Assembly (NCBI RefSeq): GCF_013035425.1
Contig: NZ_WQHX01000005.1
Location: 124,001 to 188,000 of the forward strand
Direction of reading: 5' to 3'
Length of the DNA stretch: 64,000 nt
Origin: Ruegeria arenilitoris
Lineage (GTDB): Bacteria > Pseudomonadota > Alphaproteobacteria > Rhodobacterales > Rhodobacteraceae
A program made the position numbers and the translations under genes. Positions 33,722-43,259 of the stretch are shown one piece after another (the first letter of the stretch is position 1; each line of letters starts with the position of its first letter). The notes under the pieces are model-generated. The model had not been told where the DNA came from. It made no database searches and saw nothing but the letters and a program-made list of their open reading frames with translations.

Positions 33722-35970
33722 CGGCGCTTGCGTTCGACTTTTCGTTTAATCTTATCTTTTTTTCGTTTTGCGCTGACGGCCTTGCGTCGGGTCGACCGCC
33801 CTTTGGAACCCCCACCGCGAAGCACAGCTTTATCCTCTATTGATAACAGCTCCAGCTCCAGCCCACCGGTCACAGGCGTCGCCTCGGTCAAGCGAACTGT
33901 GACGCGCTGCCCGATACTGATCAATAGCCCCGTATCGGAACCCATCAAAGTGCCCGCCTCGCGATCAAAATGAAAGAACTCGCGCCCTAGTGAACGTACC
34001 GGTACCAACCCGTCAGCTCCGGTTTCGTCCATCTTTACGAAAGCTCCAAAACGGGCAATGCCGCTGATGCGGCCGGTGAATTCGTTGCCAACCCTCTCAC
34101 TTAGATAGGCAGCCAAGTAACGGTCGGTTGTATCGCGTTCCGCCATCATCGAACGACGCTCGGTATCCGAAATATGCGTGGCAGTTTCCTCAAGCCGGTC
34201 AATTTCATCTTCAGTCTGACCATCCTTGCCCCAACCATGTGCAGAAATCAGTGCACGGTGCACGACCAAATCTGCATAGCGGCGAATGGGCGATGTAAAA
34301 TGCGCATAATTTCTAAGCGCCAGCCCGAAATGGCCGAAATTCTCGGGGTTGTAATAGGCTTGCGCCATTGATCGCAGGGTGGTCAGATTGATCAACTCCG
34401 CATCTTCAGTTCCAGCAGCGGCATTGAGCAAATCGTTCAGATGGCGGGTTTGTAGAACTTGCCCTTTCGCAAGATTCAAACCTGCGGCCTGCGCGGTTTC
34501 CCGCAAGCTTTCCAATTTTTCAGGCGCAGGTTCTTCATGTACGCGAAACAGTAAAGGCCGACGCTTTGCTATCAGGGTTTCCGCAGCAGCAACATTGGCA
34601 AGGATCATGAATTCTTCAATCAACCTGTGCGCGTCAAGCCGCTCACGAAACGCCACACTTTCCACTTCGCCCTTATCCGAAAGGACTATCTTGCGCTCGG
34701 GGAGGTCCAGTTCCAGTGGTTGCCTAACCGCACGAGCCTTTTTCAGCGCGGCATAGGCAGCATAAAGCGGTTCAATTACCGGCTGCAACAAAGGACCTGT
34801 GCGATCATTGGTGTTGCCGTCAATTGCTTCTTGCACCTCTGCGTAGTTCAGCGAGGCCGCAGACCGCATCAGACCTCGTACAAAGCGATGGCCAATTTTG
34901 TTGCCGGTTGCGTCGATCTGTATGCGAACAGCAATACACGCTCGCGGAACGCCCTCGTGCAAGGAACAAAGGTCGCCAGATAGACGATCAGGAAGCATTG
35001 GCACGACACGGTCGGGAAAATAGCTGGAGTTCCCACGCTTTCTTGCTTCGCGATCCAGGGCGCTTCCGGGTTGTACATAGGCGGCTACATCTGCGATGGC
35101 CACCCAGATGACATGTCCTTCGGGGTTTTTGGGGTCGTCATCCGCGTGGGCGTAACAAGCGTCATCGTGGTCCCGCGCGTCCGAGGGGTCGATGGTGAGC
35201 AAAGGCAAGTCCCGCAGATCTTCACGGCCCTTAAGACCAACTGGTTTTGCCTTGTCTGCTTCTTCTATCACTTTGTTGGGAAAATCATCCGGAATCCCAT
35301 GCTGGTGGATTGCAATCAAGGACACAGCCTTGGGCGCCGAAGGATCGCCCAACCGTTCAACGACACGTGCGCGTGGCAGACCCATGCGGTTCTTTGGGCC
35401 GGCTTGTTCAGCCTCGACCAATTCACCGTCTTTTGCACCCAGCACAGAGCCGTCGTGAACCAGCCATTCGGTTTGGCCTGCTTTGTCGATTGGTACGATC
35501 CGTCCGCCTTCAGCCCCTTTACGGAAGATACCGACGATCTTGCGCGGATTGGTTCCGATGCGACGGATAAGTCGGGCTTCGTAATTGTGGTCTTCCTCGT
35601 GCACTACGGTCAGACGGGCCAGAATTCGGTCACCCTCTCCCAAAGCAGGGTCGCTGGCTCGGGAAACAATCAGCACAATGGGTTCAACGCCTTCGCCATG
35701 CCACTCCAAAGGGCGCGCGAACAAGTCACCGTCTGCATTCGGAGCCTTTACCTGCAGAACGCTGACCGGTGGCAAACGATCCGGATCACGATAGCTGCGC
35801 TTGCGCTTTTCCAGATGCCCTTCGGCCTCAAGCTCTTTGAGCAATCGCTTTAGATCAATCCGATCCGCGCCCTTGATGCCAAAGGCTTTGGCAATGTCGC
35901 GTTTTGAGGTCAGGGTGGGGTTCGCCGAGATCCAGTTTAGGACCTCCTGCTTGGTTGGTATGCGAGTCAT
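33712..35970 (-). CDS. rnr: Ribonuclease R
   Basis: A 752-residue 3'-5' exoribonuclease that degrades structured RNA. An N-terminal winged helix (about 1-60) and cold-shock-like domains precede the RNB domain, whose active-site motif LTIDPSDARDHDDACYA is clear. NYAHFTSPIRRYADLVVHR follows. Next comes an S1 domain (FTGRISGIARFGAFVKMDETGADGLVPV) and a very basic C-terminal tail (KRKKDKIKRKVERKRRQR), as in other RNase R proteins. Slightly short of E. coli RNase R because the tail is shorter. Confidence 0.96.
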   Translation of the reverse strand: MTRIPTKQEVLNWISANPTLTSKRDIAKAFGIKGADRIDLKRLLKELEAEGHLEKRKRSYRDPDRLPPVSVLQVKAPNADGDLFARPLEWHGEGVEPIVLIVSRASDPALGEGDRILARLTVVHEEDHNYEARLIRRIGTNPRKIVGIFRKGAEGGRIVPIDKAGQTEWLVHDGSVLGAKDGELVEAEQAGPKNRMGLPRARVVERLGDPSAPKAVSLIAIHQHGIPDDFPNKVIEEADKAKPVGLKGREDLRDLPLLTIDPSDARDHDDACYAHADDDPKNPEGHVIWVAIADVAAYVQPGSALDREARKRGNSSYFPDRVVPMLPDRLSGDLCSLHEGVPRACIAVRIQIDATGNKIGHRFVRGLMRSAASLNYAEVQEAIDGNTNDRTGPLLQPVIEPLYAAYAALKKARAVRQPLELDLPERKIVLSDKGEVESVAFRERLDAHRLIEEFMILANVAAAETLIAKRRPLLFRVHEEPAPEKLESLRETAQAAGLNLAKGQVLQTRHLNDLLNAAAGTEDAELINLTTLRSMAQAYYNPENFGHFGLALRNYAHFTSPIRRYADLVVHRALISAHGWGKDGQTEDEIDRLEETATHISDTERRSMMAERDTTDRYLAAYLSERVGNEFTGRISGIARFGAFVKMDETGADGLVPVRSLGREFFHFDREAGTLMGSDTGLLISIGQRVTVRLTEATPVTGGLELELLSIEDKAVLRGGGSKGRSTRRKAVSAKRKKDKIKRKVERKRRQR

Positions 35971-36028
35971 ACTTTCGGCCTAGCACGGGTGTACGACCGC
36001 GTCATGACCAAAAAAGCCCAACCGCGTT

Positions 36029-36604
36029 TTAACTAGACAAGTCCGACGCTGTATCCACGTCGCGTAATTCATCCAGCATAGCAACTCGACTACTTTTTAC
36101 TGACACCAGTGTTTCAATAAGTGCGAATTCAGTTGACCACCGCACGTTGCGGAACAGATCCCTGGGTAATGCGCAATATCGCTGTGCCCCGACAAGCCAA
36201 TAGCCGCCATCGAATGCGGGCCCAAAGACCATCTGCGCAGACCCCAGCGACCTGAATGCCGCCGAAATATGCTTGCGTGTGACCCCGGGGATGTCCGCGC
36301 CGATTAAACAAACCGGTCCTTTGGGCGCCGACTGCAGCATCCGTGTCATTCGCTGCCCCAAATCCCCGGGTCCCTGTGGCTTTTTAGGCAAGTCAGGCGG
36401 CCAGACCCGGCTGTTTGCGCCTTCACGGTCAGGAGAAACAGCAAGGACAATTTGCCAACGTGGATCTCGCAGCCGTCGGATCAAAGCGCTCGTTTGATGT
36501 CGGAACCACCAAGCAGCCCTTATCATTCCAAGATCACGGCCCAGCCGCGTTTTGACCCTTCCCGGTCGGGGTTCCTTGACCATTATAACAAGTGTGCGTT
36601 GCAT
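36029..36604 (-). CDS. TIGR04282/DUF2064 glycosyltransferase-like protein
   Basis: A 191-residue nucleotidyltransferase/GT-A-like protein: VKEPRPGRVKTRLGRDLG at the N-terminus, GDLGQRMTRML, VCLIGADIPGVTRKHISAAF and FGPAFDGGYWLVG are the family landmarks. Members are cofC/MobA-like in shape, and their substrates are mostly unknown. The gene lies three bases downstream of dapE on the minus strand and is probably its co-transcribed partner. Confidence 0.85.
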   Translation of the reverse strand: MQRTLVIMVKEPRPGRVKTRLGRDLGMIRAAWWFRHQTSALIRRLRDPRWQIVLAVSPDREGANSRVWPPDLPKKPQGPGDLGQRMTRMLQSAPKGPVCLIGADIPGVTRKHISAAFRSLGSAQMVFGPAFDGGYWLVGAQRYCALPRDLFRNVRWSTEFALIETLVSVKSSRVAMLDELRDVDTASDLSS

Positions 36605-36607
36605 TTT

Positions 36608-37747
36608 TCAGGCGAAGTAATCCGCTAGGATGCGTGTGTAGATCGCCTTGAGCTGTTCAATCTGCGCTACTTCCACGCATTCGTCGACTTGGTGCATTGT
36701 TCGGCCAACCAGACCAAATTCGACCACAGGACAATGGTCTTTTATAAAGCGCGCATCAGATGTTCCACCCGACGTCGACAACTCTGGCTTGTTGCCAGTC
36801 TCGGCCTCCACAGCGTTCGCGACCAATTTTGATAGTGGCCCCGGAGGTGTCAAAAAGCTTTCGCCAGAAATCTTGATCTGCGTATCGACATCGACGTCAA
36901 ACTCTTCCGCGACGCGGGTTGCTTGGGCGTTCAGCCATTCGCTGAGGCTAGCGCCGGAATGAAGGTCATTGAACCGAATATTTACCGCACCCTGACACTT
37001 GGCCGGGATAACATTTGTGGCAGAGTTGCCCGTATCTACGTTCACGACCGCAAGTGTGCTTGCATCAAAGTGATCGCTGCCCTGATCTAATTGGTGCGTT
37101 GCAAGACGATCCATCAAACGGACCATGGCGGGCAACGGGTTTTTTGCCCGATGGGGATAGGCTGAGTGCCCTTGAACACCTGTCACTGTAAACCACGCGG
37201 TCATCGAACCTCGGCGGCCAATTTTCATCATTTCGCCCATCGCGTTGGGACAAGTCGGTTCGCCTACCAGACAAACAGACATACGTTCACCGGCGTTCTC
37301 CATATAATCCAGCAACGCAATTGTCCCGTCCAAGGCGTCGCCTTCTTCGTCCCCGGTAATGGTCAATATAACAGCCCCGTCAGGTGGGGCATCGCGCACG
37401 AAATCCACGGCTGCGGCAGTAAAGGCAGCCACCGCCGATTTCATGTCAGTCGCGCCTCGGCCAAACATAACGCCTTTGCGGATTTCAGCACCGAACGGAG
37501 GCGCCGTCCAAGCCGTTTCATCGCCAATGGGCACAACGTCAGTGTGGCCATTGAACCCAAAACTGCGTGGGTGACCCTTTTGTCCCCAGCGTGCAAACAG
37601 GTTCGAAACACCGCCTCGGTCAGCACGAAAGCATTCAAACCCTGCCTCGGAAAGAACAGTCTCCAGCAATTCTAATGCGCCACCCTCGGCTGGTGTGACC
37701 GACGGACAACGGATCAGGTCTGCCGTCAGTCTGACGGGATCGGTCAT
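36608..37747 (-). CDS. dapE: Succinyl-diaminopimelate desuccinylase
   Basis: DapE hydrolyses N-succinyl-LL-diaminopimelate in lysine and peptidoglycan precursor synthesis. The 379-residue M20 metallopeptidase shows the metal ligands in FNGHTDVVP and [12 protein letters not shown], catalytic Glu in [18 protein letters not shown], and the final His in [11 protein letters not shown]. The dimerisation domain lies between. MTDPVRL at 37747 is the family start; the frame is open further upstream. dapD, an earlier step in the same pathway, is 3.5 kb away on the same strand. Confidence 0.95.
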   Translation of the reverse strand: MTDPVRLTADLIRCPSVTPAEGGALELLETVLSEAGFECFRADRGGVSNLFARWGQKGHPRSFGFNGHTDVVPIGDETAWTAPPFGAEIRKGVMFGRGATDMKSAVAAFTAAAVDFVRDAPPDGAVILTITGDEEGDALDGTIALLDYMENAGERMSVCLVGEPTCPNAMGEMMKIGRRGSMTAWFTVTGVQGHSAYPHRAKNPLPAMVRLMDRLATHQLDQGSDHFDASTLAVVNVDTGNSATNVIPAKCQGAVNIRFNDLHSGASLSEWLNAQATRVAEEFDVDVDTQIKISGESFLTPPGPLSKLVANAVEAETGNKPELSTSGGTSDARFIKDHCPVVEFGLVGRTMHQVDECVEVAQIEQLKAIYTRILADYFA

Positions 37748-37954
37748 TTGGCACCTCGCAAATTGGTTTCCTTCCAGGTTCGCGCACAGATTCAATGAAT
37801 TGATATGATTGCCAACCCCACAGCCGTAATTTTCTTTCGCGCTCTTAAAGATATTCCAGTTTGCTGGATCTGGAAAATCGAGCTAGTTGACCAAGTGTTC
37901 GACTTGCTGCCCACTGTATTATAGCGCTACAGGGCCGCAAAACAGAAAGAAACT

Positions 37955-39010
37955 ATGCGTGTAGTCTTCGCTTTGATCTTACTGGCTTTCTCGGTTCTTA
38001 CCCAGCAAAGCCAGGCCCAGACACTTACGGTTACGACCGTGACCCGCCCCCCATTTTCATATGTTGAAGATGGCGCACAGGTGGGGTTTTCCATGGACTT
38101 ATTGGAAGCACTTGCCGAGTCCTTGGACTGGGACTACTCGATCAACCGGGTGGAAACCTTCAGCGACATGCTGGGTGCCGTTCAGGACGGTACTGCCGAT
38201 CTGGCCATTGCGAACATCTCGATTACCGCTTCACGCGAAACCCAGATGGACTTCAGCCAGCCAATATTTGAGTCTGGATTGCAGATCATGGTCCCCTCGG
38301 ACGCAGTGCGCAGACCATCTCTTTTGCAGGCTCTACTGTCTGCGGAGCTATTCATCGCAATCGGACTAGCCTTCGCCATCTTGTTAGCGGGCGGAATGAC
38401 GATGTGGATTTTCGAACGCCGTGCGCAGCCCTACTTTGATCGCAAATTAGATGAGGCGTGGTTTCCATCATTTTGGTGGGCATTGAACCTCGTGGTTAAT
38501 GGCGGCTTTGAAGAAAGAATGCCACGCACAGCATTCGGACGGATTCTGGGCGTCATCCTGGTTGTTTCTTCGCTATTTATCGTATCCGTTTTCACTGCTC
38601 GTATCACATCCGTCATGACGGTGGACGCAATCAGCGGCAATGTGAACTCTGTTAATGACCTTTATGGTAAGCAGGTAGGCACGATTTCAGGCTCCACCGC
38701 CGCAAATTTTTTGAACCGGCGCGAGATTGAATTTGTCGGATTCGAGAACCTCGAAGGACTGTTAAACGCTTTTTCCGACAGTGAACTGGATGCTGTTGTA
38801 TTCGATGCGCCGATATTATCTTATTTTGCTAACCACGACGGGCGCAAAATAGCGTCTATCACCGGCGGTGTATTCATGCGCGAGAACTATGGAATAGTCT
38901 TTCCTACCGGCTCGCCTTTGGTCGAAGACGTAAATCAGGCGTTACTGGCTCTCCGGGAAGAAGGCGTTTACGACCAGATTTATCGCACTTGGTTTGGGGC
39001 TCGGAACTAA
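37955..39010 (+). CDS. Prokaryotic ionotropic glutamate receptor-like channel
   Basis: A 351-residue protein built as signal peptide (1-21), first half of a ligand-binding domain (22-120), membrane helix (129-153), re-entrant pore region (~170-187), second helix (196-218), second half of the ligand-binding domain (225-348). This is the GluR0 plan, where a split bacterial binding protein surrounds a pore. Arg94 in TASRETQMDFSQP would contact the carboxylate of an amino acid ligand and Asp285 the amine. The pore loop reads NLVVNGGFEE, lacking the potassium filter TVGYG, so ion selectivity is uncertain. It stands alone with no ABC genes. Confidence 0.8.
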   Translation: MRVVFALILLAFSVLTQQSQAQTLTVTTVTRPPFSYVEDGAQVGFSMDLLEALAESLDWDYSINRVETFSDMLGAVQDGTADLAIANISITASRETQMDFSQPIFESGLQIMVPSDAVRRPSLLQALLSAELFIAIGLAFAILLAGGMTMWIFERRAQPYFDRKLDEAWFPSFWWALNLVVNGGFEERMPRTAFGRILGVILVVSSLFIVSVFTARITSVMTVDAISGNVNSVNDLYGKQVGTISGSTAANFLNRREIEFVGFENLEGLLNAFSDSELDAVVFDAPILSYFANHDGRKIASITGGVFMRENYGIVFPTGSPLVEDVNQALLALREEGVYDQIYRTWFGARN

Positions 39011-39012
39011 GC

Positions 39013-39351
39013 CTAGTCTCCACTACCAAAAAATGGGGTCATCTGCGCGACGATTACCGCGTTTTCATCCAGTGCTCGTTGCATTAACGCACGCTCTTCG
39101 GGATCAACTTCGTGCCCCTGAGCTTCGCGTTCAGCCAAAGTGCCATAACCGGTGACGTCTAACGGTGCTGTGTCCGCCTGTTTCAGGATAGCCACTGTTT
39201 CTCGCACCGCTTCGGCCTCGTCCACGCCACTTGCAAAACACATCAGCGCGGCTCCGGTTGCACCTTCTGGCAGGCCGTCACCTTCTTTGCGACCAATCTG
39301 AACCAACAATGTGTAAACTTGCTGGCGCGAAGGCTTCTTTTTCATTTTCAT
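39013..39351 (-). CDS. Small hypothetical protein
   Basis: A 112-residue acidic protein with a basic start (MKMKKKPSRQQ), no signal peptide or membrane segment. I recognise no family. It is predicted mainly helical, with a segment GATGAALMCFASGVDEAEAVRETVAILKQA. I take the ATG at 39351; an in-frame TTG at 39375 lies inside a palindrome. It ends two bases from the convergent glutamate-receptor-like gene. Confidence 0.7.
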   Translation of the reverse strand: MKMKKKPSRQQVYTLLVQIGRKEGDGLPEGATGAALMCFASGVDEAEAVRETVAILKQADTAPLDVTGYGTLAEREAQGHEVDPEERALMQRALDENAVIVAQMTPFFGSGD

Positions 39352-39366
39352 AAAACTGCCATACGC

Positions 39367-39383
39367 ACTGACCAACCGTCAGT
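39367..39383. promoter_or_regulatory. TetR-like palindrome ACTGAC-N5-GTCAGT
   Basis: Perfect 6-bp arms (39367-39372 and 39378-39383), 16 bases before the start of the small hypothetical gene at 39013-39351. The half site GACNNNNNGTC type is common for TetR regulators, but none is encoded nearby. The rest of the gap up to 39643 shows nothing else I can support. Confidence 0.45.
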
Positions 39384-39643
39384 CAACAATCTGCTGGCAT
39401 TCCCAAGATTTTAGACCGAGGCGCAGCAATTCTATGAATTAGTTGAAAAATCTCGGTATTCCGCTACCATGAAGTGAATTTACAACTAGTGTCCTGTTTC
39501 AATGTACCGTTCACAATCCACCCCTCTGCCTTTGGAAGACGAAGCCCGGTCGCATTTGAGCAACTGCGGTGTATCGAGCAGTAGATATTTCAGAAAACAA
39601 CCCAGTTGAAATTTCTGGGGTGCGTGTCATCGGAGACCACACC

Positions 39644-41236
39644 ATGCGACAAAGCCTCGCCATTTCAACACTTTTTGCGCTGATGTTTTTTTTCTGTTTC
39701 GCTCTGTTTCACTTTCATTTCGGATACTATTTTTTTGGACAGGCTGGCTTCTCGGTTGGAAATGACGATTCCTTTATTAGCTATCGTTACGCTCAAAACT
39801 TGATCGAACATGGCGTCCTGACCTTCAATGTCTCCGACACTCCGGTGGTCGAAGGTTTTTCGAATCCGCTCTTCGTTTTGGTTAGCGCGCTGGTATATGT
39901 CGGCTCTGGACCAGATTTACTATATCCCGCTATGGCATTTCTTGGCGCCGCTTCAATTGGCCTGGCAATCGTTCTTCTTAGTCGTATTGCGCAGATACAT
40001 GGCCATAGGGAATTGGCCGTTCCATTGATGCTTGCGACGGCTTTTTGCCCGCCATTTTGGATTCACGGGACCTCTGGCCTTGAAACATCATGGGTTTTGC
40101 TCTTCCAGGTTCTGATTTGGTTGCAGTGTCTGATCGTCAAGGATAGCGAGGGCAACAAAGGTCTCTTTTGGCTGCTGGTGGCGACAGGTGCATTGGTATT
40201 GCTACGTACGGATGGTTTCGTTTTTCCTGTCTTGGCGGCCTTGTGGTTGCTAATGCAAGGGCAACGTCGAGCTGCACTCCTTGTTGTAGCCTTTGCGGCG
40301 GGACTGTTCGCTGTGCAAGTTGCAGTTCGGTACTGGTACTACGGGTTGGTCCTTCCGTTGCCCGTTTACGTCAAAGTAAGCGGTCCACTATTGGATCGGC
40401 TTGTTGTGGCTGGTCGGCTACTCGCTAGCATTTCTGTGAAGAATGGTTTGTTTCTGCCAATGCTCGGTGCATTGTCTGCAGGTCTTGTCTGGATTAGCGG
40501 TGTACTCAAAAACCGAAACAGGTCATCTGTTCTTGATCTCCCATTTGAGCTTTGGATGATCGGCGGGCTAGTTGGGTACTATCTTTATGTTGGTGGCGAC
40601 ATCTACAGGGAAAGATTCCTTGTCGTGTTGTTTCCACTCGGCTCTATGTTACTCTTTAAGTTGGTGTCGCGGAACTTTGGGAATTTTGCCCTTATTACCT
40701 CTGCTTCGCTCCTGATTTTCTGGCAGATTTCGGCGGCATTGTTGACAGATCGGCGCCTGGACTATGCATTTGAAAAACCAAAATATGATCGCTGGATAAC
40801 TCTCGGAAAATTTCTTGCCGACAAACATCCTGATGCGCTTTTGGCAACGGGGGCTGCCGGCAAGTTGCCATATTTCAGCGGACTGAACACGATCGACATG
40901 CTGGGCCTTAACACACGTGAAATCGCTTTTAGCGAAGCGCATAGCTTTGTCCCAGGACACAACAAGTTTGATCCTGACTTTGTTTTTTCACGGTCTCCCG
41001 ACATTATCTGCGCGCATTTATTCGGTTCCGGGTCAATGACTTGGGGCATTGAGCAAGATCGTTACACCGATGAAGGTTACCACCTAGTTTACCTTGTCCG
41101 TGATCGCGATGTGCCTGGGGACGAAATCTTAGACATGCGCAACGCAACCAAGTCCGAAGTAGCGGACCTGATTGCGGCTGGATACACATACGGCTGTATT
41201 CTAAACGGCACCTATCTTGCTTCACTTGCAAGCTAG
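39644..41236 (+). CDS. GT-C-type membrane glycosyltransferase-like protein
   Basis: A 530-residue polytopic protein with about ten hydrophobic segments and a soluble C-terminal domain of ~130 residues. NDDSFISYRYAQNLIEHG at 40-57 puts an Asp pair (41-42) in the first external loop, the place of the catalytic acid in GT-C enzymes such as AftB and O-mannosyltransferases, which use polyprenyl-phosphate sugars. GLETSW and RTDGFVFP follow in the expected loops. ATG at 39644 with GGAG eight bases before is better than a GTG at 39569. No sugar or polysaccharide genes are adjacent, so substrate is unknown. Confidence 0.7.
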   Translation: MRQSLAISTLFALMFFFCFALFHFHFGYYFFGQAGFSVGNDDSFISYRYAQNLIEHGVLTFNVSDTPVVEGFSNPLFVLVSALVYVGSGPDLLYPAMAFLGAASIGLAIVLLSRIAQIHGHRELAVPLMLATAFCPPFWIHGTSGLETSWVLLFQVLIWLQCLIVKDSEGNKGLFWLLVATGALVLLRTDGFVFPVLAALWLLMQGQRRAALLVVAFAAGLFAVQVAVRYWYYGLVLPLPVYVKVSGPLLDRLVVAGRLLASISVKNGLFLPMLGALSAGLVWISGVLKNRNRSSVLDLPFELWMIGGLVGYYLYVGGDIYRERFLVVLFPLGSMLLFKLVSRNFGNFALITSASLLIFWQISAALLTDRRLDYAFEKPKYDRWITLGKFLADKHPDALLATGAAGKLPYFSGLNTIDMLGLNTREIAFSEAHSFVPGHNKFDPDFVFSRSPDIICAHLFGSGSMTWGIEQDRYTDEGYHLVYLVRDRDVPGDEILDMRNATKSEVADLIAAGYTYGCILNGTYLASLAS

Positions 41237-41328
41237 GCTCATTAGTAAATCAAGACCACAATTTATGAGAACAGCCCTGATAGAATTTGTCGGCGCAATA
41301 AAATGTTCGATTGCAAGGCCCTGAAAAA

Positions 41329-42156
41329 TCAGTCTCGCAACAATTCGTTAATGCCTGTTTTCGAGCGGGTCTTTTCATCGACCCTCTTCACAATCACAGC
41401 GCAGTAAAGGCTGATGTTGTTCTTAGATGGCATCGAACCTGAAACTACCACCGAATACGGTGGTATCTCTCCATAAGTGACTTCGCCTGTCTCGCGGTCA
41501 ACAATCTTGGTGGATTTACCGATATAGACGCCCATTCCCAGGACCGAACCTTCGCGAACTATGCAGCCCTCGACCACTTCGGAGCGGGCCCCAATAAAGC
41601 AATTGTCCTCGATGATTGTGGGACCCGCTTGCATTGGCTCCAAAACACCGCCGATGCCAACGCCTCCGGATAAATGGACGTTCTTTCCGATTTGCGCGCA
41701 AGAGCCGACTGTGGCCCATGTGTCGACCATAGTGCCCTCATCAACAAAGGCACCCAGGTTCACGAATGAAGGCATCAACACTACACCCGGAGCGATGTAG
41801 GCCGATTTGCGAACCACACAGTTGGGCACGGCGCGGAACCCTGCAGCGCGCCAATTGTTTTCGCCCCATCCGGCGAACTTGCTGTCCACCTTATCCCACC
41901 AACCGCCGTCTTGCGGACCACCAGACTGGATTTCCATATCCTTGATACGAAAGCCCAAAAGCACCGCTTTTTTTGCCCACTGGTTCACATGCCAGCTGCC
42001 ATCCTCTAGCTTTTCCGCCACACGGAGCGAGCCGCTGTCGAGCGCATTCAGAGTATCCTCGATCGCTTCGCGCTGCTCCCCTTTGGTGGTGGGGGTTATG
42101 CTGTCGCGCGCCTCCCACGCGGCTTCGATGGCGGCTTCCAGTTGGGCGTTGGACAT
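41329..42156 (-). CDS. dapD: Tetrahydrodipicolinate N-succinyltransferase
   Basis: DapD transfers succinyl from succinyl-CoA to tetrahydrodipicolinate in the diaminopimelate pathway. The 275-residue protein starts with the helical domain and has the left-handed beta-helix hexapeptide region from about 105 ([24 protein letters not shown], then [22 protein letters not shown]). The end [12 protein letters not shown] is typical. It stands alone, on the same strand as dapE further downstream. Confidence 0.96.
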   Translation of the reverse strand: MSNAQLEAAIEAAWEARDSITPTTKGEQREAIEDTLNALDSGSLRVAEKLEDGSWHVNQWAKKAVLLGFRIKDMEIQSGGPQDGGWWDKVDSKFAGWGENNWRAAGFRAVPNCVVRKSAYIAPGVVLMPSFVNLGAFVDEGTMVDTWATVGSCAQIGKNVHLSGGVGIGGVLEPMQAGPTIIEDNCFIGARSEVVEGCIVREGSVLGMGVYIGKSTKIVDRETGEVTYGEIPPYSVVVSGSMPSKNNISLYCAVIVKRVDEKTRSKTGINELLRD

Positions 42157-42263
42157 AGGGTCGCTCCCTGCAGACTTTGTTCACGTTGGACTTGCCTATA
42201 CGCAAGCGCACGATCCGCTGCAATGCGATGCAGAGCCAAAGTTTACAGCGAAGTAGCATATAT

Positions 42264-43181
42264 TCAGGACGCAAGCGGGTCAGGCGATATGTTCCCCCCA
42301 CAGATCAGAACCGCAACACGTTCTTCCGGCTCGGGCTTGTAGGCGCCCGATATTAGTGCCGCCAAAGCGGTCGCACCCGCCGGTTCGACTAGGATGCGAT
42401 GCGAATACCACAACATCTGCTGGGCTCGGGTAATCGCCTCGTCCGGAACCAGTACCGATGAAATTCCTTGGGCCAGTTCAAAACAAATTGATCCGATTCG
42501 GCGCGCGCCCAGAGCGTTTGCCGCTATTCCTGAGACAGTAACATCCACCGGATGGCCTGCCTTCAAAGCTGCGTTAAGTGCACATGAAGTTTCAGGCTCG
42601 ACCGCCACAACTTTCCTCGCGCCTTGATACCAAGCTAATGCCCCGGCAATCAGACCGCCCCCGCCAACCGCGATCAGTACTGTGTCGGCTTCCAATCCCT
42701 GCCGGTCCCATTCGGCAAAGCACGTGCCCTGCCCGGCCACAGTAGCCGGCGCATCATAGGCGTGGATCTGCATTGCACCGGTCGCCTCTTCATAAGCCTG
42801 CGCCTCGGTCAATGCGTTAGCGTACTCTCCGGACACGACGCTCAGGTCCGCACCTGTCTTTCTGATCAATGAAATTTTTGACGGCCCAGCGAGTTCCGGA
42901 ACAAAAATTTTGGCCGGATATCCCAGCGACTGGGCAGCATAAGCCGCTGCTGCACCGTGATTGCCACCTGACGCTGCCACCACGCCTGCCGCAGGAACGT
43001 TCATACTTAGCAACGTATTGAAAGCCCCCCGGGCTTTGAAACTACCTGTGTGCTGCATATGCTCAAGCTTCATTTCGATAGGGTAACCAAGCTCGAACGC
43101 AGCACTCTGCATTACGGGCGTTATCTGAGCATGTCCCGCAATTCGATCCGACGCTGCCGAAATATCGTTCTTCCAATTCAT
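42264..43181 (-). CDS. Threonine dehydratase/serine racemase-like PLP enzyme
   Basis: A 305-residue fold-type II PLP enzyme. The Schiff-base Lys49 is in HTGSFKARGAFN; ASGGNHGAAAAYAA binds the carboxylate and VGGGGLIAGAL the phosphate. There is no C-terminal ACT-like regulatory domain, so it is the short catabolic type: threonine/serine dehydratase, hydroxyaspartate dehydratase or serine racemase cannot be told apart by eye. The start at 43181 fits the family; the frame runs further upstream into the divergent gene's promoter. The LOG gene diverges 78 bases away. Confidence 0.85.
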   Translation of the reverse strand: MNWKNDISAASDRIAGHAQITPVMQSAAFELGYPIEMKLEHMQHTGSFKARGAFNTLLSMNVPAAGVVAASGGNHGAAAAYAAQSLGYPAKIFVPELAGPSKISLIRKTGADLSVVSGEYANALTEAQAYEEATGAMQIHAYDAPATVAGQGTCFAEWDRQGLEADTVLIAVGGGGLIAGALAWYQGARKVVAVEPETSCALNAALKAGHPVDVTVSGIAANALGARRIGSICFELAQGISSVLVPDEAITRAQQMLWYSHRILVEPAGATALAALISGAYKPEPEERVAVLICGGNISPDPLAS

Positions 43182-43259
43182 TCTTGTCTTTCCATGACTG
43201 GCACTCTGTCCGCGAACCCTATAGCTGTTTGGAAAACACGCAAGCAGGGATCGTTCAAA

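Noticed and set aside
35071-35853. Plus-strand frame of 260 codons
   Set aside because: Antisense to rnr, whose domains cover the region.
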